From Toxorhynchites rutilus septentrionalis (Eukaryota; Arthropoda; Insecta; Diptera; Culicidae), in the NCBI RefSeq assembly GCF_029784135.1, contig NC_073744.1, forward strand, positions 101,553,303-101,617,302: DNA of 64,000 nt. Direction: 5' to 3'. The notes under the pieces are model-generated. The model was not told the origin of the DNA. It saw only the letters and a program-made list of their open reading frames with translations, and searched no databases. Shown here piece after piece: positions 29,060-41,700 of this stretch (position 1 is the stretch's first letter; the number at the start of each line of letters is the position of its first letter). The position numbers and the translations under genes are program-made.

Positions 29060-29546
29060 ATCGTGGACGTAACAAAGGAGGACAAGTTAAGGGAAAGGCA
29101 AAGTCTCACTCGAACCGTGCAGGTCTCCAGTTCCCTGTTGGTCGCATTCACTGATTGCTCCGCAAGGGTAACTAGGCCGAAAGGATTGGTGCCGGAGCAC
29201 CAGTATACCTAACAGTGATTATAGAGTTTCGGCCGTCGGAGTGCTCGAGTTGGCTTGCAAAGCTGCTCACGACAATCAGAAAACCTGCATCAAGAACAAA
29301 GCAGCTTCGGTTCGGCGCTCATCAAAGCAACAATTAGTTTCAGTGAGTGGCAAAGTGTTTCTCCGGCACGTCGCATCAAATGTAATTTACTGAACAACAT
29401 GTCACAAGCTGGATGGGAAGAAATTTTCCAACTGTGAAAGCTGTGGCGAGTGGCAAACGCAATAGCTGAACAGGAAGGTTTAACCGAACAAGATGGGAAT
29501 ATCGAGTGATAACAAAAACACAACACCAAAGGTTCTTTTCAGAACC
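29060..29546 (+). pseudogene. Histone H2A pseudogene, form II
   Basis: TATA (28985-28991), leader, then [28 protein letters not shown], stop (Arg), LLRKGN, stop (Tyr), AERIGAGAPVYL, a one-base loss, LELACKAAHDNQKT. Ends in the perfect stem-loop at 29531-29546 and the edge block to 29727. Same lesions as the copies at 2.2, 53.1, 57.3 and 61.5 kb. Confidence 0.88.
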
Positions 29547-30012
29547 ATCAACATATTCATAAAGAGTAAACAGTAAACTAATCCATTTTTTCAGGTAGAT
29601 AGGTAGGTATTCACGTAGGAGAAGAAAATAAAATAATATATTTAAAATATATATTTAACAAAAGCTGTCCCCTTTGTATAGTCCTACGTCACTCCGGTTA
29701 TGTCCCCGACATTACCCACCCGTCTTTTTTCTTTTGGGCAGTGTTGGCAGTTTATGTGTAGCGATTAGTGATTTTAAATATAAAATATAATTTAAAAAGA
29801 AGACGTGCGCTTACGGACAGTGAAGTGACTGGTGAAAACAATTTCAAAAGCTTATACGCGATATTGGTGGTTTTACAAGTGCTCTGGTTATAAAAGTGTG
29901 AATTTCTGGGCACATATCCCTAAGTGTAAAGCCCCCATAAATATTATATAGTGTTTTAACCCGAAGAAAACCCCAGTCATCGGCTATACCTAGGGTGTAG
30001 CCAGACAACAGC

Positions 30013-31271
30013 ATGGCTTCAAGTAGCTCCGGGCCTCCGGGAGGCCGAGCTACAAACATGTACGAGGGTAAACCTACCCAACGTACCGCTCCAAGGTGGG
30101 CCGACCCACTAAACGGAAATCTTCAAATCCTGCTACTTCGTTCAACAGGAGAGAACATAATCCCGACTAATCCGTTCGTAGTAAGCAAGACGATCGCTGA
30201 CGCTGTAGGAAAAAAATATTACACAGCGCGACCGCAACGAGACGACAAGAAGAGGACTCAATATATCCTTACGGCCAAGGATGAGGATATCATCGGTAAG
30301 CTCCTTTTAATTAATCAACTGATTGATGAAACCCCTATCGAAGTAATTTACCACCCTACTCTAAATCAACGTAAATGCGTTGTTACTTGCCGTGATGTCA
30401 TGGACATTAAGGAATCCGAACTGGTTACAGAGCTTTCCGATCAAGGTGTGATCGATGTCAAGCGCATAACCAGGAAGGAGAATAATATTGTTGTGCCAAC
30501 TGCCACTCTCATTTTAACTATTCGTGGAACTGTTGTTCCAGACTTTATTAATTTCGGATTTATTCGGGCTGGGACTAGAAATTTCTATCCCAACCCAATG
30601 CAATGCTTTAAATGCTACAAATTTGGGCATACAAGCAAACGATGCAAACGCGATAACCCGCTTTGCAGAAATTGCGGTCAAGAACATCCAGAACAAAAGG
30701 ATGGAACTAAAACCTGCAACGCTTCAGCATTTTGCGTGAATTGCCAAGGGGACCATTCCTCTTCGAACAGGAAATGCCCTGTATGGCAATGCGAAAATAA
30801 TATTACCAAAATCCGAGTCGACTATGGTATCTCCTATAAAAAGGCAAAGGACAAATACAATGGACAAATTAATGGACCAACATATGCAAGTGTCTTGCAA
30901 GACAAACTCCCCAACTTGCAAAAATCAGTAACCAGCTGCAACTGTAAATGCAACTGCGCTGCAACTGCCTCGGCCGTTTCGGCCTCTTCCAGCCGCGAAA
31001 GCACCCCTTCAATTGATACTACACTCGACAGTACCATGACAGATTCGACAACTGATAGTTCAACAGCTGAATCTGAGAGCGAATCAGTCATCTCCATGGA
31101 TACTTCCGATGTTCCAAACAAAAATAAAAATAAAAGAAAGATTGCGAAAGGCTCATCTTCAGATTCAGATCAAAAATCCGAAGATGAAACCCTAACTAAT
31201 AAAGACAAGAAAAGAACAAGAAATGAACAAAAACAGACACCAACAACAAATAACAATACAACCCCAACAGA

Positions 31272-31309
<38 letters not shown>

Positions 31310-31470
31310 CTCATCAAACAAAAAACAACAATAACAACAACAGCAACGCACATTCAACAAAAAACAACACATACACAACAAACACTCCAAAGACTTCTAC
31401 ACCAAACAAAAACAACACCAATACCTCAAAGAAAGCTTCTCTTTCCAAGGGTAAAGGACCATCGAACTAA
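30013..31470 (+). CDS. LINE D ORF1: gag-like RNA-binding protein
   Basis: 485 residues, open. Starts MASSSSGPPGGRATNMYEGK, as in B and C. Central region, then three knuckles from about residue 198 (CFKCYKFGHTSKRC, LCRNC..., CVNCQGDHSSSNRKC) and ISYKKAKDKY. The C-terminal 130 residues are acidic/Ser-rich and then Asn/Thr-rich, with an AAC run coding about 12 Asn (near 31276-31310). It packages LINE RNA. The poly-Asn tract is probably a slippage expansion. Confidence 0.85.
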
Positions 31471-31559
31471 TTCTCTTTGAATAGTTCAAACATACACACA
31501 ATCAAGACTTAGGAATAAGAGTTAAAAACACCAACACATTCACTCCAATACAGAAATTC

Positions 31560-34500
31560 GGGATACAATGGAACATCAGAAGTATCCGACAAAATATTTT
31601 AGAACTAAAAATTCTTATTTCGAGCTCTAATCCCACAGTCATAGCCCTTCAAGAAACTATGACACCAAACAATTTCAACAAACACTTCATCCCAAAGTAC
31701 ATCACATACTTCAAAGAGGGTCCCAACCCCTCAAAGCACGGAGTTGCAATCGCAATCAAGGATGGCACTCCACATGATCTTCTTGCAATTACCACCGACC
31801 TTCAGGCAGTCGCCCCTTTCCAATCACTGTCGTCAGCATCTACATCACTAATAATTCTAATCCGGCCACTCTACGAGGCCAACTGGACCATCTGTTCTCC
31901 CAACTTCCCGCCCCAATCATACTTATGGGTGATTTCAACGCCCACTCATACGCCTGGGGAGGCGCATACCTCGATCAAAAAGGATCTATAATCGAAGATT
32001 TTATCTCCGACCATTCCCTACTCCTTCTAAACAACGGCCAACACACCAGAATTCATCATACTGGTACTACTTCGGCCATTGATCTTACTATGGTATCACA
32101 CAAACTCTCTTCAAAACTTTTATGGAACATTCACGATGATACCTGCGGCAGCGATCATTTTCCAATTCTCATCTCCTTCGGCCAATCTTCTCCAGAGTTT
32201 CCAACAAGGCCAAGATGGAAATTTGAATATGCTGACTGGGCTGGCTCTCAATTTGATATTGAAAACCGCCTTTCCGCTAAACAAGACTGGACAGCCGAGG
32301 AATTCTCCAAAGTTGTCCTTGAGGTTGCAATGTTGCACATCCCTAGAACCAGTGGCATCCCTGGCAGGAAATGCGTCCCATGGTGGTCGCCTGAGGTGAA
32401 GGCAGCGATCAAAGGTCGACGTAAGGCCTTACGCAAACTCAGAAAGGCCCATCCGGATAACCCCCATAAGCCCACTCTGCTCACAGAGTTCCAAAGGGCT
32501 CGCAACGAAGCTCGAACTGCCATTAATTGAGCCAAACACAATAGTTGGGCTAAATTCGTCAGCGAAATTAACCCTAACACGTCGACAAAGGAGTTATGGA
32601 GTAAGATTGGTAGGCTTCATGGCAAGAAAAGAAGCAAAGAGTATAATCTTCTTATTAACGGTCAATACACCAATGACCGGAAAATCATCGCCGAGGCGTT
32701 CGGAGATTTCTTTGCATCTGCCTCCTCCAATCAAAATTACGACCAAACCTTTCAAACCCACAAAACGGAATGCGGAAAAATTCCCATCGATTTTCATACC
32801 GATGTGGAATTTGACTTCAACAAAAACCTCTCCCCCAAAGAGCTCGATTGGGTACTGAACAAAGTCAAACAAGGATCCACCGGACCCGATGACATCAGCT
32901 ACCCGATGCTAAAGAAACTACCTCATCTCGGGAAAAAAGCACTTCTGAAGCTCCTCAACAAAGTCTGGGACAGTGGAACCCTCCCCAGTTGCTGGAAAGA
33001 GTGTTTAATAATCTGTATCCCGAAACCAGACATGAACAATCATCTTCTCGACAATTTCCGCCCCATCACTCTTCTAAGTTGTGTTGGGAAAGTCATGGAA
33101 AAAATAATAAATCGACGCTTAACGACCTTTCTCGAGTCAAATAAGCTGATTGATTCCAGACAATTCGCATTCCGCCCGGGAAAAGGTACAGAAGATTGCC
33201 TCGTAGCAATCGAAAAAATCCTAGACGACGCAACTGAAAAATTACAGAACATAGATATCGTTTCACTTGACCTATCCAAGGCCTTCGATCGGGCATGGAG
33301 ATACCCAGTGCTGAAAAGCCTTTTCAACTGGGGGATTCGTGGGAGTTTAGGCCTCTTCATAAAAAGTTTCCTTGAAAACCGGTCTTTCAAAACCATCATC
33401 AACAACCATAGGTCTTCTTTAAAAATCCCTGAAAACGGTTTCCCCCAAGGCTCAGCACTTTCACCTACCCTTTTCAACATTGCTATGCAATCCATCTTCG
33501 AACTAATTCCCGATCACATAAAGATCATAGTCTATGCAGATGACATAACTCTTATCTCTACGAGCTGCTTCGGCTTAAATCAGAGAAAGAGGCTTCAAAA
33601 AACCTTAGACTCCATCCAAAACTGGGCTCTAAAAACAGGTTTTAAAATTTCCCCGGAGAAATCCAAGCACATGTACATTGGAAAACATCTCAGTAGGAGA
33701 ACCTATCTTCAACTTAACAAAATCCCGATCCCCACAACGAGGACATTGAAAATACTAGGAGTTACTTTTGATAAGAAACTCAACTTCTTACCACATTCCC
33801 AAAAGACCAAAATAGCCAACAGAATGAAGCTGAACATTCTTTTTCTTCAATGGCACTAACGTTCCTAGAGGAACTTCGCCGTCTCAACGTAGTATTACTT
33901 GCGTCATTTTTATTAGTACTTAGTTGAGATTTCTATGCCAAATAACACGCCTTGAATGCATTCTGAGTGGCAAGCTCTAGAATACGCGTGATCACAGTGC
34001 AAGTCGGAGGAAATTTCTTTGACGAAAAATTCCCCCGACCAGAACGGGAATTGAACCCGAACCCCCGGCATGTTAGTTATGACGCTAACCACTCGGCCAC
34101 GGGAGCACCACGGAAAGCTGAACATCATCAAGGCTATTGCAGGCAACCTAGCCTCTGGTCACAGAAAAACACTGCTGAATATTGTAAATGTTTGGTTGGT
34201 CCCAAAAATCCTATACGGAATAGGCACCTTCAGCCGCGGAGGGGACGGTGTGTTAAACACCATTCAACCAGTTTACAATGAAGCAGTCAGGATTGCAATC
34301 GGAGCTTTTCCCACTAGCCCCACTCTTGCCGTAATGGCTGAAAGTGGTCAACTTCCCTTCAAACACCTGGCGACAAAAGCCATCACAAATAAAGCCATCC
34401 GTCACCTGTCACTTCCCGACAGTGACCACAATGTCCCACTAATACGCAGGGCCAAAACATCATTCAACAACCTCACAAACAAAGACCTCCCCAATATTTG

Positions 34501-35434
34501 TGAACGGCCATCTGCTACGGGAAGAAATTGGAACGTCAAACCGCCGAACATTAACCTTGATCTTCTTAAGGCTGTCCGAGCGGGAGACCCTTCTCCAAAA
34601 ATCAAAACTTGCTTCAATAACCTCATTGCATCCAATTTTCAAATTAATCACCAGGTATATACAGATGGTTCAGTCAATGCCGATGGAGTTGGATGTGGAA
34701 TTTTTGAGAGTAGATACATAGGTAGCTTTTCTCTTCCACCGCAATGCTCCATCTTCAGTGCGGAAGCTTTCGCTCTTTTAATAGCTACCCAAGAATGCAC
34801 CCATGATTTCCTTCCTACCACAATATTTTCCGACTCAGCTAGCTGTCTCCATGATCTTCTAAGTGGAAACAGCAAACACCCATGGATAATACAAACAGAA
34901 GAGGCTGCTTCAGATAAAAACATCTCCTTCTGCTGGGTTCCTGGTCACTCAGGAATCCGCGGAAACACAGCCGCCGACATATTGGCCGGCAAGGGCAGCA
35001 AGATGGAACCCCCAGACATGCCCTGTCCTCCATCTGACATTGTCCGCTGGGTAAAACAGCAAGTCCGTGAAAGTTGGGACATAGACTAGATAAACAGCCG
35101 TCCCACTCATCTTCATCAAATCAAAAATTCCACTCTCCCTTGGGAGGACCAATAGGTCAATAGTAGGGAAAGGCAAGTCCTTACCCGTCTTCGAATTGGG
35201 CACACTAACTTCAGCCACTCACACTTGTTCTACAGAGCCGAAAAACCCCAATGTGCTTGCAACGTAGCACCCGTTTCCGTTAGCCATCTTCTATTAGAAT
35301 GCCAACATACCAAAGATGCTCGAGCCCGACACAATATAGGTCAGAGTCTCCGAGATATCCTCAATAGAGACGAGACCCAAGAAACCAATCTTATTGCGTT
35401 TCTGAAAGAAACCGACTTCTTTGGTAAAATCTAA
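31560..35434 (+). pseudogene. LINE D ORF2: endonuclease-RT-RNase H, disrupted
   Basis: Homologous to LINE B and E1 ORF2. Endonuclease (IQWNIRS, MGDFNAHSYAWGG, GSDHFPILI), RT (SLDLSKAFDRAWR, NGFPQGSALSPTLF, VYADDITL), RNase H (VYTDGSVNADG, FSDSASCL, WVPGHSGIRGNTAAD), C-terminal CACN...HLLLEC knuckle. Lesions: a deletion with frameshift near 31815, TGA at 32528-32530, a tRNA-SINE at 33838-34114 inside the RT thumb, TAG at 35087-35089 and another near 35153. There is no ATG at the beginning of the frame. Not functional. Confidence 0.88.
33838..34114 (-). mobile_element. tRNA-derived SINE, copy 2
   Basis: 277 bases, inverted relative to copy 1, flanked by AAGCTGAACAT (33827-33837 and 34115-34125). 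A and B boxes are recognisable on the minus strand (TGGCCGAGTGGTTAGCG; the B box reads GGTTCAATTCC). Taking it out together with one duplication brings the RT reading back in frame, as in LINE B. Confidence 0.92.
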
Positions 35435-36163
35435 ATCGAAATACTAAGTACTTTTGAAATTGTTTATTTATTACAGTTCGCCACTTCACGGTCATGTATG
35501 CGTGTTCATGTGTGTATATACATGTATGTAACTACATACATATATATACACGCATCTATTAATACATATTCTCACATATATATTCCATTTATTACATTAC
35601 TTAACTGATTTCCTAACTTTACAGCCACACTCACCAAGGAGGATAAATTCATTAAATAAACCTCTCCATTTTTCAGCTCTACTATATACCATTAAATTCA
35701 AAACCACTATATTTTATTATCTATTCAAACTGTATTTCATTTCATTTCACCCCACCCCACACCTACTCCTCCCCTCTTTCCTTCCCATACCACTCCCACT
35801 CCACTAATCCCACCCAAATCCTTTCCACTCCTTTCCTTCCTATCCTCCTGAGAAGGGCCTTTTTGTTTTTTGGCTTTGGAACACGCCTTTCGCTGGGTCA
35901 CTTGTGCTTCGTTACTGCTTTGGTCCTCGGATCAGTAAATTTTTACTTTTCTTTACAGCATTAAATATCTTATGAAGCATAGGATCCCTTCCTACCTTCT
36001 TCTTTAACCGAGAGTCGAGCGGACAGATCTGATGAGTGATTTTGTAGGTTTCCCTTTCGCCAGTCCCCTCTGGACTGGTTTTATTGTGGCTCTTCACTGG
36101 GCTAGAGGCGAATGAACTGCAAAAGTTTAAAGCCTCTTAAAAACAAAGAAAGAAAGAAGAAAG
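35435..36163 (+). other. 3' UTR and tail of LINE D
   Basis: Non-coding, with TATG/CATA-rich microsatellite-like stretch near 35500-35590 and C-rich ACTCCCC stretch near 35750-35830. It ends with the hairpin AGAGGC...GCCTCT (36104-36137) and a AAAGAAAG tail. The 3' UTR of LINE B (37925-38745) has the same build. Confidence 0.65.
36104..36137 (+). promoter_or_regulatory. 3' terminal hairpin of LINE D
   Basis: Outer stem AGAGGC/GCCTCT, conserved GAATG, inner stem AACT/AGTT with GCAAA loop. E1 and the SINEs have A and T where this has G and C at the fifth pair, a compensatory change. Confidence 0.65.
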
Positions 36164-36178
36164 AAAAAATACATTCAT

Positions 36179-36234
36179 AGAGGCGAATGAACTGAAAAGT
36201 TTAAACCCTCTTAAAGCCAAAAAGAAGAAGAAGA
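36179..36234 (+). mobile_element. D': 56-bp LINE 3'-end stub at the same site as D
   Basis: Hairpin (AGAGGC...CCCTCT) and GAAG-rich tail like LINE B, flanked on both sides by AAAAAATACATTCAT (36164-36178, 36235-36249). A separate, extremely 5'-truncated insertion into the site already occupied by D. Confidence 0.75.
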
Positions 36235-36249
36235 AAAAAATACATTCAT

Positions 36250-36920
36250 TACGATTTATTCGCTCGTTGGATTCAGATGCAGGCTAAAAAAGGTCCTTTT
36301 CAGGATCACAAAATTATCTTTAATCTAAAGAGTTTATTGTTTTGTTATCACTCAATATCCCCATCTTGTTCGGCTAAACCTTCCTGTTTAGCGATTGCGT
36401 TTGCCACTCGCCACACCTTTCACAGTTAGAAAATTTCTTCCCATCCAGCTTGTGACTGTGACTGTGAGTTACTGTACAACATAAATTATATTTAATGCGA
36501 CGTGCCGAAACACCACCCAGTGTCGCATTGGAGGCGATTTTAACCTGTAATTGAACATTTGCGATGACAGTGGTACAGTGTCCACTTTTAATGTGGGGTC
36601 AAAATTTGGACCCCGAACTCTATATTTACAAAAATGTCCAAATAAATATGTCGCATTACAGGTCCGTCCAATTAGCTAAATGTCGAGCTAAATGTAAATG
36701 ACTGTACTTTCAATCTAAAATCAATTTAAGAATTGGTGAAAATTGAATAATCGGGAAAGTCCCCAACCATCAATAAGCTCAGAACTGCCAAATTCTCATA
36801 CTCAAACAAATTATCTCCTGGCAAACAAATTATGAAAACATAAATTTGTGTTTTATCATTATTTGGGATATTGTTTTAGAAAGCATTGAACTGTATTTCG
36901 TAAACTCTTTTTTGGAAGGT
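36250..36920 (-). repeat. Histone-unit spacer, inverted copy
   Basis: Follows the LINE target directly with TACGATTTATTCGCTCGTTG and contains the inverted stem-loop near 36294-36310, then the spacer to AAACTCTTTTTTGG. No coding content. Confidence 0.65.
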
Positions 36921-36925
36921 TTAAT

Positions 36926-37220
36926 GGCCCTGAAAATCGCCATGTTTTATGGAATGGTTCCAATTTAGAAAACCTAGTACTCGTGGCTTTGAAAAAAAAC
37001 CATTTCGAACGCCCTCGATGCCGCCTTGTTCTGGATTTGCCACCAAAGCAGTTTGTATAAAGAACACGGTGGCGGCTAGGTGGACTGGTACTAACGCGCT
37101 CGGCCTAGCTACCCTTGTGGAGCAATTGGTGAATACACCTACGGGGAATTGCAAACCAACACGGTTCGAGCGGGATTTTGCCTTTCTCTTCACTTTTCCT
37201 CCTTTGCCATGTCCAGACAT
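36926..37220 (-). pseudogene. Histone H2A pseudogene, form I
   Basis: Minus strand, ATG at 37220-37218. [20 protein letters not shown] then VGLQFPVG, the best-preserved H2A N-terminus in the window. A one-base loss follows, after which the rest reads in the wrong frame ([11 protein letters not shown]). A large internal deletion brings it to the degenerate stem-loop at 36926-36941. Confidence 0.88.
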
Positions 37221-37912
37221 GGCTGCTTGTTTTGGTTTGTTGATGTGATGTGATGCGAAACGATGTGGTGTACGGTTTCGATGAGAATGATCGTTACGGC
37301 AGCGGAGCGGGGATTTTTAAGCTGACTGGCTGGCTCGAGAATTATGCATGTGTGAGACTGCGACCAATGTTGAATTTGTTTGCCAGGATATGATGAGTAT
37401 GTGAATTTGGCAGTTGTTATGAGCTTATTGATTTTCACCAATTCTTAAATTGCTTCTAGATTGAAAGTACAGTAATTTACACTTATCTCGACATTTAGCT
37501 AATTGGTCGGACCAGTAATGCGACATATTTAGTTGGACATTTTTGTAAACATAGAGTTCGGGGTCCAAATTATGACCCCACATTGAAGGTCGACACTGTA
37601 CCACTGTCATCGCAAATGTTCAATTACAGGTTAAAATTACCTCCAATCCGATACTGAGTGGTGGTAATGCGACGTGCCATTGAATGTAATTTACTGTAAA
37701 ATATGTCACAAGCTGGATGGGAAAAAATTTTCCAACTGTGAAAGCTGTGGCGAGTGGCAAATGCAATCGCTAAACAGCAAGGTTTAGCCGAACAAGATGG
37801 GGATATCGAGTGATAACAAAATAATAAACTCTTTAGATTGAAGATAATTTTGTGATCCTGAAAAGGACCCTTTTTAGCCTGCATGTGAATCCAACGAGCG
37901 AACAAATCGTAA
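37221..37912. repeat. Form I leader, then spacer in the opposite direction
   Basis: 37221-37375 is the form I leader and upstream region. At about 37376 the sequence switches to the plus-strand spacer (as 1400-1960), including the inverted stem-loop near 37853. It ends at the LINE B target duplication (37913-37924). The switch point is a rearrangement junction. Confidence 0.6.
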
Positions 37913-37924
37913 TGAATGTATTTT

Positions 37925-38745
37925 CTTCTTCTTCTTCTTCTTCTTTTTGGCTTTAAGAGGGTTTAAACTTTTCAGTTCATTCGCCTCTAGCTCTGAGAAG
38001 AGCCTTTGAGAACCAGTCTTGAGGAGGCTGGTGAAAAAGAAGAAAAACCACACTCAGCAGACCTGTCTGTTCAGTTGTAAAACCGGGTGAAGGTAGGAAG
38101 GAATCCTATGCTATGTAAGATGTTTAATATAGGCTGTAAAGAAATTGTATTGTTATTAATTAGTACCAAAGCGGCGACGAAGCATCGTAGAACCAAGCTC
38201 TAGAACAAAGGGAAAGGGAGGGAGTGGGGGGTGGGTGAAAAGGAAGGGATGATGAGGAAAAGGGTGGGATACAGAGGAAAGGAATGAACGGAGGCAAATG
38301 CGATGTTGGGTGATTTATGAATGTAGTAAAGTTTAATGGTGTTAGTAAAATGCTGGATAAGAATGAATTAGTGTAGTTAGGAAATGTTATGTCAGAGGTA
38401 ATGTAAATTTTATAGTACTGGTTATGTATTGTAAATTATATATAGGTGATGTAAATTATATAGTACTGCTAAATATGCTGAAAGATTAATGTAAGTAAAG
38501 GTTGTTGTGAATTAAGCGGAAATGTTTATTGGTTATATATTATTATATGATTTAACATTTTTATGTATTTTTCTGTGTTTATATGTATACCGTACATACG
38601 CAAAATTCTGTTTGCTTTTATGATTTTGTTTTTATACATATGTATGCATGCGTATGTACATGTATACATGTATACACGTTTATTAATTTATATATGGATA
38701 CGTAACGGTGAAGTGATTAATTTAAATAAAGATATGTTTTAGAAT
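37925..38745 (-). other. 3' UTR and tail of LINE B
   Basis: Non-coding, ATGTA-rich around 38620-38700, ending with the hairpin AGAGGC...CCCTCT (37956-37988) and a long GAA repeat against the target duplication. Confidence 0.7.
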
Positions 38746-41700
38746 TTAGATTTTACCAAAGAAGCCGGTTTCTTTCAGAAACGCAATTAAATTGGTTTCC
38801 TGTGTCTCGTCTCTACTAAGAATGTCTCGGAGACTCTGACCTATATTGTGTCGGGCACGAGCATCTTTGGTGTGTTGGCATTCTAGTAGAAGATGCCTAA
38901 CTGAAACTTGGGCTGAGTTACATGCGCAAAGTGGTCTTTCGGTTTTCTCCATTAGGTGTGAGTGTGTGAAAAAAGTGTGTCCAATTCGAAGACGGGTTAG
39001 CACCCGTCTTTCTTTGCTGTTGTTTTGATCGAACCAAGGAAGCGTGGTATTTTTGATTTGATGGAGATGGGTGGGAGGGCTATTTAACCAGCCTATGTTC
39101 CAGCTTTCGCGAATTTGCTGACTGACCCAGCGAACTATATCAGTTCAAGGACAGGGTATAACTGGTGGTTCTATTTTGCTACCCTTACCGGCCAGTTTGT
39201 CTGCGGCTGTGTTTCCGAGGATTCCGGAATGACCAGGAACCCAACAGTAGGAGACGTTTTTTTCTGAAGCAGCCTCTTCTGTCTATATTATCCATGGGTG
39301 TCTACTGTTTCCACTGAGCAGGTCTTGAAGACAGCTAGCTGAATCGGAGAAAATTACCGTAGGAAGGTGATCATGGGTACACTCTTGTGTAGCTATTAAT
39401 AGAGCAAAAGCTTCCGCACTGAAGATGGAGCATTGCGGTGGAAGAGAAAAGCTACCGGTGTATCTGTTCTCGAAGATTCCACACCCAACTCCATCGGAGT
39501 TAACAGAACCGTCTGTGTAGACCTGGTGTACGTTATGAAAGTGAGTAGCCGTGAGATGGTTGAAGCAGGCTTTAATTTTTGGTGGAGGGTCGCCCGCACG
39601 GACAGTCTTGAGAAGATCAAGATTCACGTTCGGCGGTATGGCGTTCCATTTTCTTCCCGTGGCAGTTGAAAGTGCACATATATCGGGAAGGTCTTGGTTC
39701 GTGAGGTCTTTGAACCAATTTATAGCTCGAATTACTGATGGTGCATTGGGGTCATTGTCAGGAAGTGAGAGTTGTCGGATGGCTTTGCTCGTGATGATTC
39801 TTGTTACAAGGTGTTTGAAAGGCAGATGACCACTTTCCGCCATAACAGCAAAAGTGGGGCTTGTGGTGAAGGCTCCTATTGCTAGCTTTATTGCTTTGTT
39901 GTAGATGGGTTCAATAGTGTTGAGTACTCTGTCCCCACCACGGCTGAAGATGCCTATTCCGTAGAGGATTTGGGGGATCAACCAGACATTGATAATTTTG
40001 AGCAATGTTTCTCTGTGTCCAGAGGATAAACTTCCTGTAATAGACTTCAGGATATTCATTTTACCGTTGGCTGCTTTTTTGACTAATTGAGCATGATGTA
40101 AAAAGTTAAGCCTGGTATCGAAGGTTACGCCCAGTATTCTTAGTGTTCTCTTCTGAGGGATTTCGGTTTGATTAAGCTTTAGGGCAAATTTCTTTTCGAG
40201 TGTTTTGCCAATGTGAATGAATCGGGATTTTTCTGGCGAAAATTGTAATCCTATGTTTTGGGCCCAGTTTTGTATGGAATCAATTGTACTTTGAAGTCTC
40301 TTTCTCTGTGCTAACCCAAAGCCACTGACAGAAACAAGAGTGATATCATCAGCATAAACAAAAATGTTTATACTGTCGGGAATTAATTCGAAAATAGGTT
40401 GCATGGCAACAGTGAAGAGTGTTGGAGAAAGGACCGAACCTTGGGGAAAACCGTTTTCAAGGATTTTCAATGAAGACTTGTGATTGTTGATGATTGTTTT
40501 AAAGGTTCTGTTTTCCAGAAACCCTTTGATGAAGAAGCCTAATCTACCACGAACCCCCCAGTTGAAAAGATTTTTCAGAACTGGGTACCTCCATGCTCGA
40601 TCGAAGGCCTTGCTAAGATCGAGTGATACAACATCTGCGTGCAGATAACGTTCAGCGGCGTCGTCTAGGACTTTTTCGAGAGCTACGAGGCAGTCTTCTG
40701 TGCTTTTACCCGCGCGGAAGGCAAATTGTCTAGGGTCAAGCAGCTTGTTTGACTCTAAAAAGGTCGTTAAGCGCCGGTTGATAATTTTCTCCATGATTTT
40801 ACCTATGCAACTCAGAAGAGTGATGGGACGGAAGTTGTCCAGCATGTGATTATTTTTGTCTGGTTTAGGCAGGGAGACCATTAGGCCTTCTTTCCAGCAA
40901 TTTGGGAAAATTCCACTATTCCATACATTGTTGTAAAGTTTTAAAAGAACTTTTTTCCCAAGATAGGGTAGGTTTTTCAGCATTGGGTAGCTGATATCAT
41001 CTGGTCCAGTGGAGCCGCGTGGTGCTTTGTTTAAGGCCCATTCTAGTTCTTTGAGGGAAATAGTTTTGTTGAAGTCAAAATTTGCGTCGGTGTTTTAACA
41101 ATGGGGATTTTTTAATCAATGGGGATTTTTTTCGCATTCTGCCTTGCGGGTTTGGAAGGTAGTATCGAAGCTTTGGTTGGATGAGGTGGAGGCAAAGAAA
41201 TCTCCGAAAGCCTCTGCTATAGTTTTCCGATCATTTGTATAATGACCGTTAATTAAAAGGTTGTATTCATTGTTCCTTTTTTTGCCATGAAGTCTGCCAA
41301 TTTTGCTCCATAATTCCTTTGACGACGTGTTGGGATTAATATCGTTGACGAATTTAATCCAGCTGTTATGCTTGGCTGTTTTAATAATAGCTCTAGCATT
41401 GTTGCGAGCCCTTTGGAATTCCTCTAGCAAAGTGTGCTTAGATGGGTTATCCGGATGGGCCTTTCTTAGCTTGCGTAAGGCTTTTCTTCTGTCTTTGATG
41501 GCTTTATTTACTTCAGGTGTCCACCATGGGACGCATTTTCTACCAGGATTTCCGCTGATTCTAGGAATGTGCCGTATTGCAACCTCAAGAACGGCTTGGG
41601 AAAAGTCCTCGGGTGTCCAATCTTGTTTGGCTGAGAGGCAGCTTTCAATGTCACATTGATAGCCAGCCCAGTTTGCATATTCAAATTTCCATCTCGGCCT

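Larger units (their letters stand above)
29728..36163 (+). mobile_element. D: I-like LINE, near full length, defective
   Basis: ORF1 intact, ORF2 broken (frameshift, stops, SINE insertion), long 3' UTR, 3' hairpin and A/G-rich tail. Compared with LINE C the 5' UTR lacks about 300 bases, and the left border abuts the histone-unit edge without a matching duplication. The right border is the A6TACATTCAT site (36164-36178). Confidence 0.8.
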
